DNA of 36,697 nucleotides from Gammaproteobacteria bacterium (lineage in GTDB: Bacteria > Pseudomonadota > Gammaproteobacteria > SZUA-152): positions 1-36,697 of the forward strand of contig JAJRWE010000142.1 of the NCBI GenBank assembly GCA_024276955.1. The letters run 5' to 3'. A program made the translations under genes and the position numbers. Shown piece after piece: positions 15,624 to 25,006 of this stretch (its first letter is position 1; each line of letters opens with the position of its first letter). Under the pieces are notes generated by a model that saw nothing but the letters and a program-made list of their open reading frames with translations, was not told where the DNA came from and did no database searches.

Positions 15624-16973
15624 TCAATCCCGCGTGGCGAGGTCTATACCCTCCCGCGCCACCCGTGCCAGCTGGTGAATCTGCTCTTCCGTGATCACGT
15701 AGGGCGGCATGAAATAGATCACGTTGCCCAGTGGCCGCAGCAGCACCCCTTCCTTTAACGCATGTCGGTAGACGTGCAGACCGCGCCGTTCGCGCCAGTC
15801 GTAGGGCGTCTTTGTCGCCTTGTCGCGCACCATTTCGATAGCCAGGATCATGCCCCGCTGGCGCACCTCGGCGACGTGCGGATGGTCGACTAAATCAGCC
15901 GTGGCCTCCGCCATCACTTGCGCCAATCGGCGGTTATTAACCAGCACATCGTCCTTGGCGAAGATATCCAGTGTTGCCAGTCCCGCCGCGCAGCCCAGTG
16001 GGTTACCGGTGTAACTGTGTGAGTGCAGGAAGGCACGCAGGGTGTCGTAATCGTCGTAGAAGGCATCGTAGGTGTCGTCGGTGGTCATCACCACCGCCAA
16101 GGGCAGGTAGCCGCCAGTGAGGCCCTTCGACAGGCACATGAAATCAGGGCGGATGTCGGCCTGCTCGCAGGCGAACAGGGTACCGGTGCGACCGAAGCCG
16201 ACAGCGATCTCGTCGGCGATGAGGTGCACACCGTGACGATCACAGGCCTCGCGCAACAATTGCAGATAGACCGGATCGTACATGCGCATGTTGCCGGCGC
16301 ACTGCACCAGCGGCTCGATGATCACCGCACAGGCCTCGTCGGCATGACGGGCCAGGGTGGCCTCCATTTCCGCGAACTGGCGGCGTGAGTAGTCGGCGCA
16401 GCTCTCGCCCGTCTCGCGCGCATAGCAGTCGGGCGAGGCCACGCTGATCACCGGCATCAGCAGCGGCTGGTAGGTTTCCTTGTAGAGTGGCACATCGCCG
16501 ACCGCGAGCGCCCCCAGGGTCTCGCCGTGATAGCTGTTGGCAAGAGAAATGAATTTGGTCTTTTGCGTCTGTCCGCGATTGCGCCAGTAGTGGAAGCTCA
16601 TCTTCAACGCCGCTTCCACCGCCGCCGAGCCGTTATCGGTAAAGAAGGCACGGGTCAGCCCGGCGGGGGTGATATCCACCAGCCGCTCAGCCAGCTCGAT
16701 GGCCGGTGCATGGCTGCAACCGGCCAGCAGTACGTGCTCCAGCTCACCCAGCTGGGCCGTGATGCGGGCGTTGATGCGTGGGTTGGCGTGGCCGAAGATG
16801 TTGACCCACCACGAACTGATGGCGTCGAGATAACGCCGGCCATCAAAATCTTCCAGCCACACGCCTTCGCCACGGCGGATGGGGATCAGTGGCAGCTGCT
16901 CGTGGTCCTTCATCTGCGTGCAGGGGTGCCACAGCACCGACAGGTCGCGTTGTATCCAGTCCTGGTTAGTCAT
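15624..16973 (-). CDS. bioA: Adenosylmethionine-8-amino-7-oxononanoate aminotransferase
   Basis: PLP-dependent class III aminotransferase of biotin synthesis (KAPA to DAPA with S-adenosylmethionine as amino donor), 449 residues from the ATG at 16973. The N-terminus VLWHPCTQMKDHEQLP is the BioA substrate-site signature. NSYHGETLGALAVGD, IADEIAVGFGRTG and the PLP-lysine block LSKGLTGGYLPL follow at about 165, 265 and 295. The ORF-track start at 17129 is rejected, since the extra 52 residues would run into recG and match nothing in the family. No other bio gene is nearby, so bioA is detached from a bioBFHCD cluster. Confidence 0.94.
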   Translation of the reverse strand: MTNQDWIQRDLSVLWHPCTQMKDHEQLPLIPIRRGEGVWLEDFDGRRYLDAISSWWVNIFGHANPRINARITAQLGELEHVLLAGCSHAPAIELAERLVDITPAGLTRAFFTDNGSAAVEAALKMSFHYWRNRGQTQKTKFISLANSYHGETLGALAVGDVPLYKETYQPLLMPVISVASPDCYARETGESCADYSRRQFAEMEATLARHADEACAVIIEPLVQCAGNMRMYDPVYLQLLREACDRHGVHLIADEIAVGFGRTGTLFACEQADIRPDFMCLSKGLTGGYLPLAVVMTTDDTYDAFYDDYDTLRAFLHSHSYTGNPLGCAAGLATLDIFAKDDVLVNNRRLAQVMAEATADLVDHPHVAEVRQRGMILAIEMVRDKATKTPYDWRERRGLHVYRHALKEGVLLRPLGNVIYFMPPYVITEEQIHQLARVAREGIDLATRD

Positions 16974-17097
16974 GGTGATTTCCGTTGAGGAATGTTCTGC
17001 AAGAGTAAGCGAATAACGTGACAAAAAAACGACCTTGGGGGGCGCCAAAAAGACCACCCATTCGGGAGGGTTGTGGAAGGTAGTTTGTGGCAGGATC

Positions 17098-19194
17098 TTA
17101 GACGCTGCCATAGCGCAGTCCGTCGCCAAGCCAGCGGCGGATCAGCGCAGCGACCTGGTCCGGGTGCTCACGCAGCAGGTGTCCGGTGCATTGGCTGATG
17201 ATGGGGATCAGGGCCTGGTCACGTTGCAGGTCGGCGATACGCAGTTCGAGCAGGCCGGTTTGCCGGGTACCCAGTAATTCACCGGGACCGCGTAGCTCGA
17301 GATCCTTGCGTGCCACCTCGAAGCCGTCATTGGTTTCGCGCAGGGTGGCGAGACGTTGCCGCGCAGTCTTTGACAGGGGTGGTTTGTAGAGCAGCACACA
17401 GCTGCTCTTTGCACTGCCGCGCCCCACCCGGCCGCGTAGCTGGTGTAGCTGAGACAGGCCGAGGCGTTCGGCATTCTCGATGATCATGAGACTGGCGTTG
17501 GGCACGTCCACGCCCACCTCGATCACGGTGGTGGCCACCAGCAGGTCAATGTCACCGGCCTTGAAATGGTCCATCACGGCCTCTTTTTCTGTCGCCTTGA
17601 GACGCCCGTGCACCAGGCCGATGCGCAGATCGGGCAGGGCCGCCTGCAGGGTCTCGGCGGTGTCCTGTGCGGTCTCGCACTGCAGGCTCTCGGATTCCTC
17701 AATCAAGGTGCAGACCCAGTAGGCCTGACGGCCTTCGCGGCAGGCGGCATGCACGCGGGTGACCACGGCATCGCGTCGGTCGTCGGCGATCACCACGGTG
17801 TCCACCGGGGTGCGGCCCGGCGGCAGCTCGTCGATTACCGAGATGTCGAGATCGGCATAGGCGGTCTGCGCCAGAGTGCGTGGAATGGGGGTGGCGGTCA
17901 TGATCAGCTGGTGCGGATAGCGGCCGTTGCGGGCACCCTTTTCGCGCAGGGCGAGACGCTGGTGCACACCAAAACGGTGTTGTTCATCGATGATCACCAA
18001 CCCCAGGTTGTGGAATTCGACGCCATCCTGGAACAGCGCCTGGGTGCCGACGGTGAGCTGTGCGCTGCCGTCACCGATGGCGGCCAGGGTCTGTTCGCGG
18101 ATCTTGCCCTTGCTCTTGCCGGACAGCCGGTGTGGTGCCATCGCCAATGGTTCCAGCCACTGTGCAAAATTGCGTCGGTGTTGTTCGGCCAGCAGTTCCG
18201 TGGGGGCCATGATGGCGACCTGAAAGCCGGCCTCCATTGCCTGCAGGGCGGCGAGAGCGGCGACCACAGTCTTGCCACAGCCAACGTCGCCCTGTACCAG
18301 TCGCTGCATGGGCTGGGGGCGGGCGAGGTCGTGACTGATCTCTTCCTGTACGCGCTGCTGGGCGGTGGTGAGCTGGAAGCTGAGATGGTCGAGAAAGGGC
18401 CGTTGCAATGCGTGCGTGGCGCGCAGCGGTGGCGCCGCGTGCCGGTCCTGGCGCTCACGCAGTTGGCGCAGGCTGAGCTGGTGGGCAAGCAACTCCTCAA
18501 AGGCAAGCCGTTGCTGGGCGGGGTGAACGCCCTCATCCAGCTCATGCAGGGAGGCATCTGCCGGTGGCCGGTGCACATAATGTATCGCCTCATGCAGAGT
18601 AGGCATCTGTCGCTGTGCCAACAGCTCGGCGGGTAACAACTCCGGCAGACACTCGGCGAGCAGTGCAGGATCGTCCAGCAGCTGGTCGATGAGCTTGCGC
18701 AGGGTTTGCTGACGCAGTCCCTCGGTGGTGGGATAAACGGGCGTCAGGGTTTCCTGCTGGGGGCCGTCGGCAGCGGGGTCAATGAGGCGGTATTCCGGGT
18801 GCACCATCTCCAGACCGCTGGGACCACTGCGGACTTCACCAAAGCATTGCACCCAACTGCCGCGGGCGAGGCCGGCCCGCTGCGCGGCGCTGAAGTAAAA
18901 AAAACGCAGGGTGATGGCGCCGCTGCCGTCGGCGATGCGCGATAGCAACATGCGGCGACGGCCAAGCTTGATGTCGGTGAGCTGCACCTCGCCGCGGATG
19001 CTGACCTCGTTGCCGGGGTGCAGGCTGCCGATGGCTGCGATGCGGGTGCGGTCCTGATAGCGCAGGGGCAAATGGAAGAGCAGGTCCTGCAGTGTATGCA
19101 GGCCCAGGCGGGCGAGACGCTGAGCCATGTCGGGGCCCGCCCCTTTGAGCCGTGTCAGGGGTGCGGCATCAAGGGGGGCGGGGGTTGGAGTCAC
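17098..19194 (-). CDS. recG: ATP-dependent DNA helicase RecG
   Basis: Branched-DNA helicase that reverses stalled forks and processes Holliday junctions; 698 residues from the GTG at 19194, close to the family length. The N-terminal wedge/OB domain (about 60-170) precedes helicase motifs: Walker A GDVGCGKTVVAA at about 305, DEQHRFG (motif II), TATPIPRTLA (motif III), and GRVGRGSAKSSCVLLY (motif VI). The C-terminal GPGELLGTRQTG belongs to the TRG region. The track start at 19254 is a TTG, adding 20 residues of unclear value; a TTG at 19227 is also possible. No good ribosome site is seen at any of them. Gene order is cytochrome c, recG, bioA on the same strand. Confidence 0.95.
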   Translation of the reverse strand: MTPTPAPLDAAPLTRLKGAGPDMAQRLARLGLHTLQDLLFHLPLRYQDRTRIAAIGSLHPGNEVSIRGEVQLTDIKLGRRRMLLSRIADGSGAITLRFFYFSAAQRAGLARGSWVQCFGEVRSGPSGLEMVHPEYRLIDPAADGPQQETLTPVYPTTEGLRQQTLRKLIDQLLDDPALLAECLPELLPAELLAQRQMPTLHEAIHYVHRPPADASLHELDEGVHPAQQRLAFEELLAHQLSLRQLRERQDRHAAPPLRATHALQRPFLDHLSFQLTTAQQRVQEEISHDLARPQPMQRLVQGDVGCGKTVVAALAALQAMEAGFQVAIMAPTELLAEQHRRNFAQWLEPLAMAPHRLSGKSKGKIREQTLAAIGDGSAQLTVGTQALFQDGVEFHNLGLVIIDEQHRFGVHQRLALREKGARNGRYPHQLIMTATPIPRTLAQTAYADLDISVIDELPPGRTPVDTVVIADDRRDAVVTRVHAACREGRQAYWVCTLIEESESLQCETAQDTAETLQAALPDLRIGLVHGRLKATEKEAVMDHFKAGDIDLLVATTVIEVGVDVPNASLMIIENAERLGLSQLHQLRGRVGRGSAKSSCVLLYKPPLSKTARQRLATLRETNDGFEVARKDLELRGPGELLGTRQTGLLELRIADLQRDQALIPIISQCTGHLLREHPDQVAALIRRWLGDGLRYGSV

Positions 19195-19282
19195 GCGCGA
19201 TTCAGGCCGGCAATGGGTGTGCGGCAATTTTACAGGCTGCGGGGCCGCGCGCAATGCCGAGTGCTGTGGCGGGTGATGCGTG

Positions 19283-19594
19283 TTAGCGGCGCAGGCTGGC
19301 GTAATAGGCGGAGAGATCGGCGATATCGGTGTCGCTGAGCCCCTCGGCGAGGCGGTTCATACTGGGATCCTTGCGCAGGCCGGAGCGAAACTCATGCAGG
19401 GATTTAACCAGATAGAGTTCAGTCTGTCCGGCGATATTGGGGTAGTCGGGCGTGCTGCTGATGCCCCACTTGCCATGGCAGGCAATACAGGCGGCGCTCT
19501 TTGTCTTGCCTGCCTGGATATCGCCGGCCGCCAAGGCAACCGTGGCGAGACCGTAGCTCAGAATTGCGCTAGTGACTGCCAGTGATCTCTTCAT
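19283..19594 (-). CDS. Small periplasmic class I cytochrome c
   Basis: 103-residue monohaem cytochrome of the c553/c4-like type. A Sec signal peptide (about 1-23, ending VALAAG) leads to a haem-binding CIACH at residues 36-40, and a likely axial Met near residue 78 (DPSMNRL). The C-terminal helix LSAYYASLRR is typical of cytochrome c553. It should be a soluble periplasmic electron carrier. It lies 88 bases upstream of recG on the same strand and 132 bases downstream of a membrane cytochrome gene, so it may be read with either. Confidence 0.9.
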   Translation of the reverse strand: MKRSLAVTSAILSYGLATVALAAGDIQAGKTKSAACIACHGKWGISSTPDYPNIAGQTELYLVKSLHEFRSGLRKDPSMNRLAEGLSDTDIADLSAYYASLRR

Positions 19595-19686
19595 GTCAAC
19601 GCTACTCCTGCCAAATCTTGCTGTCTATTGAGGTTAAAAAACCCTCGAGTCTAGCGGAGGAAAGATGTCTGGCAGCTGAAGGCATT

Positions 19687-19712
19687 GCCTCTCCGCACTT
19701 TCACAGAGAGGC
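19687..19712 (-). terminator. Possible hairpin downstream of the membrane cytochrome gene
   Basis: GCCTCTC (19687-19693) and GAGAGGC (19706-19712) form a 7-bp stem with a 12-base loop just after the minus-strand stop at 19727. No T-run follows, so termination is uncertain; it may only stabilise an mRNA end. Confidence 0.35.
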
Positions 19713-19726
19713 GATATTGTCCGGGA

Positions 19727-20491
19727 TCAGGAAACCCGGCCTTTGTTCTCGATCAACTCCGGCGGCAGGCGGTAGAGCCACATCTGGTACATGGATGTTA
19801 CCCACATGAAGGCAAAGGCGGCACCCATGAAGGCGCCACTGATCATCACCACCCAGGCGAAGGGCGGATACACTTTGGTGAGATACCAGGAACCGATATC
19901 CAACAGGATGGCGACAAAGGGTGTGATCAGCATGAGACACTTGATCCATTGAGGGCGGATGTATGAGTGACAGAAGATCGAGCCGACAATAAAAAAGATA
20001 AAGGTGATGCCGAACAGGTGAATGTGGGACACACGCACCAGGGTGAATATGTCCATGCCGGTATCGGCCTCGGCCATCTTACTGATACCCTCGAAGCCGG
20101 TGAGGTCGGGGATGTGCGGGTTAGAGCCATTGTGACAGATCAGACAACGGCGCTCGACGATACCTTCGACACCCGACGACTTGAAGTCGGCCTCTGCCGC
20201 ACCGCGCCGTACCCAGGCAACGATTTTGTGGTTTTCCTCGGGCGGCAGCATGTTGGCCATGGGACCCTTGAGAGCGGATTCAAGTTTGGTATCCGACTTG
20301 CTGCCGCTGTAGGCAATAATGAGGTCGTCAACGGAAAGACCGGGATCGCCATCTCGACCGGCATGGGATTCAAAGATGTAGATCATGGCAAACAGATAGC
20401 CCGTGCCGAGGACTATCAGGGTGCCACTGAACAGTATCCGCATGCCGATGGGCAGCATCTGGAAATGGCTGCAGTGCTCTTTTGCAAACAT
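19727..20491 (-). CDS. Membrane-bound c-type cytochrome, unknown function
   Basis: 254 residues; I do not recognise a named family. A membrane helix at about 17-40 is followed by a periplasmic stretch of some 110 residues with a haem c site CLICH (116-120), then three more hydrophobic helices (about 151-172, 182-202, 208-230). The second helix starts SHIHLFGITFIFF, with two histidines at the membrane edge that might ligate haem b or a quinone site. The region GSNPHIPDLTGFEGISKM could supply the distal Met for haem c. It is divergent from a cytochrome c lipoprotein gene and followed by a small soluble cytochrome, suggesting a respiratory electron-transfer role. GAGAG precedes the ATG. Confidence 0.8.
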   Translation of the reverse strand: MFAKEHCSHFQMLPIGMRILFSGTLIVLGTGYLFAMIYIFESHAGRDGDPGLSVDDLIIAYSGSKSDTKLESALKGPMANMLPPEENHKIVAWVRRGAAEADFKSSGVEGIVERRCLICHNGSNPHIPDLTGFEGISKMAEADTGMDIFTLVRVSHIHLFGITFIFFIVGSIFCHSYIRPQWIKCLMLITPFVAILLDIGSWYLTKVYPPFAWVVMISGAFMGAAFAFMWVTSMYQMWLYRLPPELIENKGRVS

Positions 20492-20739
20492 GTTTATCGT
20501 CTCTCGGGGATGAATTTTTTGTGGCGTTATCCGCGCCTTGCCAGGCAGGGCTGGGGAGTGCGCTTCATAGAAGGGTATCTATGTCAGAATATATTTTGGT
20601 TGGCTTTAAGGGGTTTCGCACCTAGTATATGAGTATAACCTAATACATTTATGTTTTATGAAATATTTCACCTGCGCAGAAAAGAATTTTACTATGTGCA
20701 CATATATAAATTTGCCAGTCCTGGGCGTTATCGTCAGAC

Positions 20740-20745
20740 TATAAT
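20740..20745 (+). promoter_or_regulatory. Perfect TATAAT box before the cytochrome c lipoprotein
   Basis: A consensus -10 hexamer 20 bases before the ATG at 20766 would give a leader of about 14 bases holding the GGAG ribosome site. The nearest -35-like word (TTGCCA at 20712) is 22 bases away, too far, so an activator may be needed. The 274-base divergent intergenic region is AT-rich compared with its surroundings and holds no gene. Confidence 0.35.
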
Positions 20746-20765
20746 TTCACGCAATGGAGAATGAA

Positions 20766-21164
20766 ATGATCAAGGTAAGCAAGACCACTTTAATTCGCAC
20801 GGCTGCAGCGGCGAGTGTTGTATTGCTGGCGGGTTGTAGCCAGGAACCGGCGGAACTGCCGGTGAGTTTCAGTAAGGATGTGATGCCCGTGTTGCAGCAA
20901 CATTGCAGCGAGTGCCATATGCCGGGCGGCGTGGGTGAGGTGGCCAGTGGCCTGGATTTAAGCAGTTATGAGGGCACCATGAAGGGCACCAAGTTTGGTG
21001 CCATCGTGCGTCCCGGGGATAGCACCTCCAGCACCATTTCCATTCTGATCGAGGGCCGCGCCGATCCGTCCATCAACATGCCGCATGGTGATCGCCCGCC
21101 GCTCACCAAGGAAGAGACGGACATTATTGCCAAGTGGATCAATCAGGGCGCCAAGAACAACTAA
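20766..21164 (+). CDS. Cytochrome c-like lipoprotein
   Basis: 132 residues from the ATG at 20766, which has GGAG 6 bases upstream; the track start at 20754 would place that GGAG inside the gene. A lipoprotein signal ends in LLAGC (Cys24). A haem-binding CSECH follows at 47-51 in FSKDVMPVLQQHCSECHMPGG, the pattern of planctomycete-type (PSCyt1-like) cytochrome c domains, with SINMPHGDRPPLTKEE near the end supplying a probable Met ligand. The C-terminal helix IIAKWINQGAKNN is typical of cytochrome c. It should be membrane-anchored in the periplasm, and diverges from the membrane cytochrome gene, a likely partner by position. Confidence 0.87.
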   Translation: MIKVSKTTLIRTAAAASVVLLAGCSQEPAELPVSFSKDVMPVLQQHCSECHMPGGVGEVASGLDLSSYEGTMKGTKFGAIVRPGDSTSSTISILIEGRADPSINMPHGDRPPLTKEETDIIAKWINQGAKNN

Positions 21165-21197
21165 TTGTTGTTTGCTCGCGTTGCGGCACGGGCAGTG

Positions 21198-21587
21198 TCA
21201 GCCACCCAGTTCCATGATGGCGTCCATTTCCACCTGGGCGCCCTTGGGCAGGGCGGCGACACCCACCGCGGCGCGTGCCGGATAGGGTTGCTGGAAATAG
21301 CTGGCCATAATCTCATTGACCCGCGCAAAGTGTGATAGGTCGGTGAGGTAGATATTGAGTTTGGCGATGTCGGCCAGACTGCCGCCGGCGGTCTCCGCCA
21401 CGGCCTGCAGATTGTCGAATACACGCCGGATCTGCATTCCTATATCGCCTTCGACCAGTTCCATGGTTTCGGGCTGCAGTGGAATTTGCCCTGACAGGTA
21501 CACGGTGTTGCCGGTTTTGACGGCCTGCGAATAGGTGCCGATGGCGGCGGGCGCCTTGTCTGTCTGGATGATTTCTCGTTTGGCCAT
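21198..21587 (-). CDS. ridA: RidA family reactive imine/enamine deaminase
   Basis: 129-residue RidA/YjgF protein hydrolysing reactive 2-aminoacrylate-type enamines and imines, usually a trimer in the cytoplasm. Family motifs: [21 protein letters not shown] at the N-terminus, [13 protein letters not shown] mid-protein, and the catalytic-Arg block [21 protein letters not shown] at the end. Start ATG 21587 has AGGGGAAA upstream; the track extension to 21908 lies inside spoT. It follows spoT by 62 bases, as in many gammaproteobacteria, and is convergent with the cytochrome lipoprotein. Confidence 0.95.
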   Translation of the reverse strand: MAKREIIQTDKAPAAIGTYSQAVKTGNTVYLSGQIPLQPETMELVEGDIGMQIRRVFDNLQAVAETAGGSLADIAKLNIYLTDLSHFARVNEIMASYFQQPYPARAAVGVAALPKGAQVEMDAIMELGG

Positions 21588-21649
21588 GCCGGTTTCCCCT
21601 TTCTGTTGTTTTTTGCAGCTGCCTGAATCTGCGTCACTTTTCCGATACG

Positions 21650-23824
21650 TTATTTTGAACGTGTGATGCGCGCGACACTGTCGATGGCGCGGACGCGCCG
21701 GATGATCTGCGCCAGATGCACGCGATCCCGCACGCTGATGGTAAAGATCATGGATGAGTACAGGCCATCGCGTTCGTCGATGGAGACGTTCTCGATATTG
21801 GAGCCCTGCTCGGCGATAACCGAGGCCACGGTGGCCAGCACGCCGCGCTGATTGGCGGTGTCGACGCGGACGTCCACCGAGAAGGTGTTTTTTATGTCCG
21901 GCTCCCACTGCACGTCGATCCAGCGTTCCGGATTATTGCGGAATTCACGCACGTTCTTGCAGCTACGGGTGTGGATAACGATGCCGCGGCCGGTGCTGAC
22001 GAAGCCGAGGATGGAGTCGCCGGGGATGGGCCGACAGCACTTGGCGTAGGTTACCACCGAGCCTTCGGTGCCGCGAATGGCCAGCGGGCGCGCGGTGGCG
22101 CGGGGCCCCTGCCCGCCTTTCAGCCATCTGGGGGTGTAGCGACTGAGCACGCCCTTTTTCCTTTTTTTCGGGCCGGTCACAGCGGCTTCGCGCCGTTCGA
22201 TGATATCGGCCAGCTGGCGGGCCACCAGGGCGGCGATGCGCTTGCCCAGGCTGATGTCTTCTAGCAGGTCGTCCAGGGTTTCGAGCTTCAGCTGCTTGAG
22301 CAGTGCATCCAATGCCTCTTTGGGGGCGTCCCGCATTTCCAGAGACAACGCCGCCAGGGCCTTGCCCAGCATGCGCTTGCCCAGCTCCAGCGCCTCTTCA
22401 CGCTTCAGCTGTTTGAGATAGTGACGAATGTTGGACCGTGCCTTGCCGGTAATCACGAAGTCCAGCCACACGGGATTGGGCCGGGCGCCGGGGGCGGTAA
22501 TAATTTCGACGGTCTGGCCGTTACTGAGCGTGCTGCGCAGGGGGGCGAGATGGCGATCGATCTTGGCGGCGACGCAGGTGTTGCCCAGATCGGTGTGGAT
22601 GGCGTAGGCCAGATCGACCACCGTGGCGCCGCGCAGGATGTTGAGGATGTCGCCATCGGGCGTGAAGATGTAGACCTCATCCGGGAACAGGTCAATCTTG
22701 ACGTTATCCAGAAACTCCTGCGAGTTGCCGGCATATTTCTGCATTTCGAGCAGGCCCTTGAGCCATTCGGTAGCATGGCTCGGGGTGGCCGAGCCGGTCT
22801 TGTACATCCAGTGCGCGGCGATGCCGGCCTGCGCCACACGCTCCATGTCCTTGGTGCGGATCTGTACCTCGATGGGGCCGCCATAGGGGCCGAATAACAC
22901 CGTATGCAGTGATTGATAGCCATTGGCCTTGGGGATGGCGATGTAGTCCTTGAAGCGCCCGGGCATGGGTTTATAGATATTGTGCACCACGCCCAGCACA
23001 CGGTAACAGGTGTCTACCTTGTCGACGACAATGCGGAATCCGTATACGTCCGAGACATCCTCGAAGCTGAGGCCCTTGTTACGCATCTTGTCATAGATAC
23101 TGTAAAGGTGTTTTTCGCGTCCCTCCACCGGGGCCTCGATGCCTTCCTGGCGCAGGCGTTCCTCCAGTGACAGGCGGATCTTTTCGACCACCTCCTTGCG
23201 ATTACCACGCATCTTTTTGAGCGCGTTTTGCAGCACCCGATAGCGCATCGGATAGTGGGCGCGGAAACCGAGGTCTTCCAGCTCCAGGTTGATGCTCTGC
23301 ATGCCCAGGCGCTTGGCGACCGGTGCGTAGATTTCCAGGGTTTCGAGGGCGATGCGGCGCTGCTTGTCGGCACGCATCACACCCAGGGTGCGCATATTGT
23401 GCAGACGGTCGGCCAGCTTGATGAGGATCACGCGGATGTCCTTCACCATGGCGAGGATCATCTTGCGGAAGTTCTCCGCCTGTGCCTCGGCCTTGCTGCC
23501 GAACTTGACCTGGGTCAGCTTGGTGACGCCGTCGACCAGCTCAGCGACTTCCTCGCCGAATTCGCGGGCGATCTCGTCCTTGCCGATGCCGGTGTCTTCG
23601 ATGACATCGTGCAGGATGGCGGCGATGAGGGTATTGGCGTCCATACGCATCTCGGCCAGGATTTTGGCCACGGCGAGCGGATGGTAGATATAGGGTTCGC
23701 CAGACATGCGCGTCTGGCCATCGTGGGCCTCGGCGCCAAACAGGTAGGCCCGGTAGACTTCCTTGACCTGGTCAGTTTCGAGGTAAGCTTCGAGAAGCTT
23801 GCACAGGTCGTGGATTAAAAACAC
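21650..23824 (-). CDS. spoT: Bifunctional (p)ppGpp synthetase/hydrolase SpoT
   Basis: RelA/SpoT homologue, 724 residues. The HD hydrolase domain near the N-terminus is intact (HDVIEDTG, plus HNMRTLG), so it can degrade (p)ppGpp. The synthetase domain contains [20 protein letters not shown], followed by TGS (about 390-450, [15 protein letters not shown]) and a C-terminal ACT domain. I chose GTG at 23824 because [15 protein letters not shown] lines up with the N-terminus of E. coli SpoT; the track start at 23845 is a TTG seven codons earlier. It lies 30 bases after rpoZ, as in E. coli, but gmk does not precede rpoZ here. Confidence 0.96.
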   Translation of the reverse strand: MFLIHDLCKLLEAYLETDQVKEVYRAYLFGAEAHDGQTRMSGEPYIYHPLAVAKILAEMRMDANTLIAAILHDVIEDTGIGKDEIAREFGEEVAELVDGVTKLTQVKFGSKAEAQAENFRKMILAMVKDIRVILIKLADRLHNMRTLGVMRADKQRRIALETLEIYAPVAKRLGMQSINLELEDLGFRAHYPMRYRVLQNALKKMRGNRKEVVEKIRLSLEERLRQEGIEAPVEGREKHLYSIYDKMRNKGLSFEDVSDVYGFRIVVDKVDTCYRVLGVVHNIYKPMPGRFKDYIAIPKANGYQSLHTVLFGPYGGPIEVQIRTKDMERVAQAGIAAHWMYKTGSATPSHATEWLKGLLEMQKYAGNSQEFLDNVKIDLFPDEVYIFTPDGDILNILRGATVVDLAYAIHTDLGNTCVAAKIDRHLAPLRSTLSNGQTVEIITAPGARPNPVWLDFVITGKARSNIRHYLKQLKREEALELGKRMLGKALAALSLEMRDAPKEALDALLKQLKLETLDDLLEDISLGKRIAALVARQLADIIERREAAVTGPKKRKKGVLSRYTPRWLKGGQGPRATARPLAIRGTEGSVVTYAKCCRPIPGDSILGFVSTGRGIVIHTRSCKNVREFRNNPERWIDVQWEPDIKNTFSVDVRVDTANQRGVLATVASVIAEQGSNIENVSIDERDGLYSSMIFTISVRDRVHLAQIIRRVRAIDSVARITRSK

Positions 23825-23854
23825 CGGGCCCCCGGGGAAAGACAATGCGGTGGT

Positions 23855-24115
23855 TTACAGGGACTCCTGCACCTCTTCTTCACTGACGATGGATTCCTGC
23901 GCATGTTCCTGCGCCGCCACTTCGTCGAGAATCTTGTTGGTAATCAAGCCTTCGCTGATCTCGCGCAGGGCGACGACGGTGGGCTTGTCGTTTTCCCAGT
24001 CGACCAGCGGCTCTTTCCCGGCAGCCAACTGACGGGCGCGCTTGCTGGCCAGTAGAACCAGCTCAAAGCGGTTGTCGACGTTGTCCAGACAGTCTTCAAT
24101 GGTGACTCGTGCCAT
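23855..24115 (-). CDS. rpoZ: RNA polymerase omega subunit
   Basis: 86 residues. The N-terminus [29 protein letters not shown] is the omega signature; the rest ([16 protein letters not shown]) also fits. Omega helps assemble the beta' subunit and forms part of the ppGpp-binding site 1, which matches its place upstream of spoT. AGGAG lies about 8 bases before the ATG. It is the first gene of rpoZ-spoT-ridA and diverges from the DUF4426 gene. Confidence 0.96.
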   Translation of the reverse strand: MARVTIEDCLDNVDNRFELVLLASKRARQLAAGKEPLVDWENDKPTVVALREISEGLITNKILDEVAAQEHAQESIVSEEEVQESL

Positions 24116-24487
24116 CGTGTAGCTCCTAGGGGATTGCGTAGCCGCGTAATTCTACAAAAAAAGCTTGGGAGATACCAGCAGCGGGAATTGCTGCCTAAAT
24201 ATATTGGTTCTTCAGGACGTTATAGCCAGTATATAGCCTTTGCCTGGCCGACGGATGAAAAGCAGAAGTCGCGATTTTGCTTTTCGCATGCTGAAAACGT
24301 GTATTGGATTAAAGGCCGGATGCCTTTTTCAACAACTGTTTAGTAGCGTCTTTGCGGATTGCTGGCTAACGGAGTGGACAATAGAGTTCTGCCCAGCAGT
24401 ATGCCGATACCTTGACATGGCCGTGTAATTTCCAGAAGGTGTCAACTTGAGGGCGTTTATGCGGAATACGAACTGGAGGGGAAATAA
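24116..24487. other. Divergent intergenic region rpoZ / DUF4426
   Basis: 372 bases with no credible gene; the short frames here have no ribosome site or recognisable protein. It must carry promoters for the rpoZ unit and for the DUF4426 gene. I see a TTGACA at 24412-24417 on the plus strand but no matching -10 at the right distance, and a TAGAAT on the minus strand near 24150 without a good -35. No repeats stand out. gmk, often found here, is absent. Confidence 0.6.
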
Positions 24488-24943
24488 ATGACAATCAAAA
24501 CAATTAATCAGTTCGCTGCTGGGTTGCTGTTTGCGTTTTTTACGCTGGGCGCCCAAGCTGCGACACCCATCAAGGTGGGCGAATATACGGTGCACTTCAG
24601 CGCCTTTAATACCGATACGCTACAGCCAAACATGGCTAAGGCCTACAATATTACCCGGAGTAAAAACCGCGGTATGTTTACCATTTCGGTCATGAAGGAT
24701 AATCATGGTGTGTCGCCCATCGGTACGCCGGTGCGCGCCAAGATCAAGGCCAGCGCCAGCAATCTGACCGGCCAGCTGCGGGACTTCAAGGTGCGTGAGA
24801 TCGATGAGGGTGACGCGGTCTATTACATCAGCGTGTTTCACGTCACAGCAGGCGAGATGCTGGCCTTCGACATCAAGATCGCCCCTAAAGACGGCGGCAA
24901 GCCTTTCTCGGTGAAGTTCCGCCAGAAATTCTATACCCGATAA
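24488..24943 (+). CDS. DUF4426 periplasmic protein
   Basis: 151 residues with a Sec signal peptide (about 1-24, ending LGAQAA). The mature part matches DUF4426 in pattern: GEYTVHFSAFNTDTLQPNMA after the signal, YNITRSKNRGMFTISV, VREIDEGDAVYYISVFHV, and the ending VKFRQKFYTR. The function of the family is unknown; a small beta-rich periplasmic fold is likely. The ATG is preceded by GGAGGGG at 7 bases. It is monocistronic, with an intrinsic terminator right after. Confidence 0.85.
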   Translation: MTIKTINQFAAGLLFAFFTLGAQAATPIKVGEYTVHFSAFNTDTLQPNMAKAYNITRSKNRGMFTISVMKDNHGVSPIGTPVRAKIKASASNLTGQLRDFKVREIDEGDAVYYISVFHVTAGEMLAFDIKIAPKDGGKPFSVKFRQKFYTR

Positions 24944-24967
24944 AGCAGGTGACCGACAGGCTGAAGG

Positions 24968-24996
24968 GGCACGGGCATCATGTCCGTGCCTTTTTT
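24968..24996 (+). terminator. Intrinsic terminator after the DUF4426 gene
   Basis: GGCACGG (24968-24974) pairs with CCGTGCC (24984-24990) across a 9-base loop and is followed directly by six T residues (24991-24996). Confidence 0.9.
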
Positions 24997-25006
24997 GTGC
25001 GTGGCC

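Noticed and set aside
16974-17129. N-terminal 52-residue extension of bioA
   Set aside because: It would overlap the end of recG, and the BioA family starts near MTNQDWIQRDLSVLWHP.
17566-18636. 356-residue plus-strand ORF
   Set aside because: Antisense to recG helicase motifs; shadow frame.
24134-24428. Small plus-strand ORFs of 69 and 62 residues
   Set aside because: No ribosome site, no recognisable domain, and they lie in a divergent promoter region.
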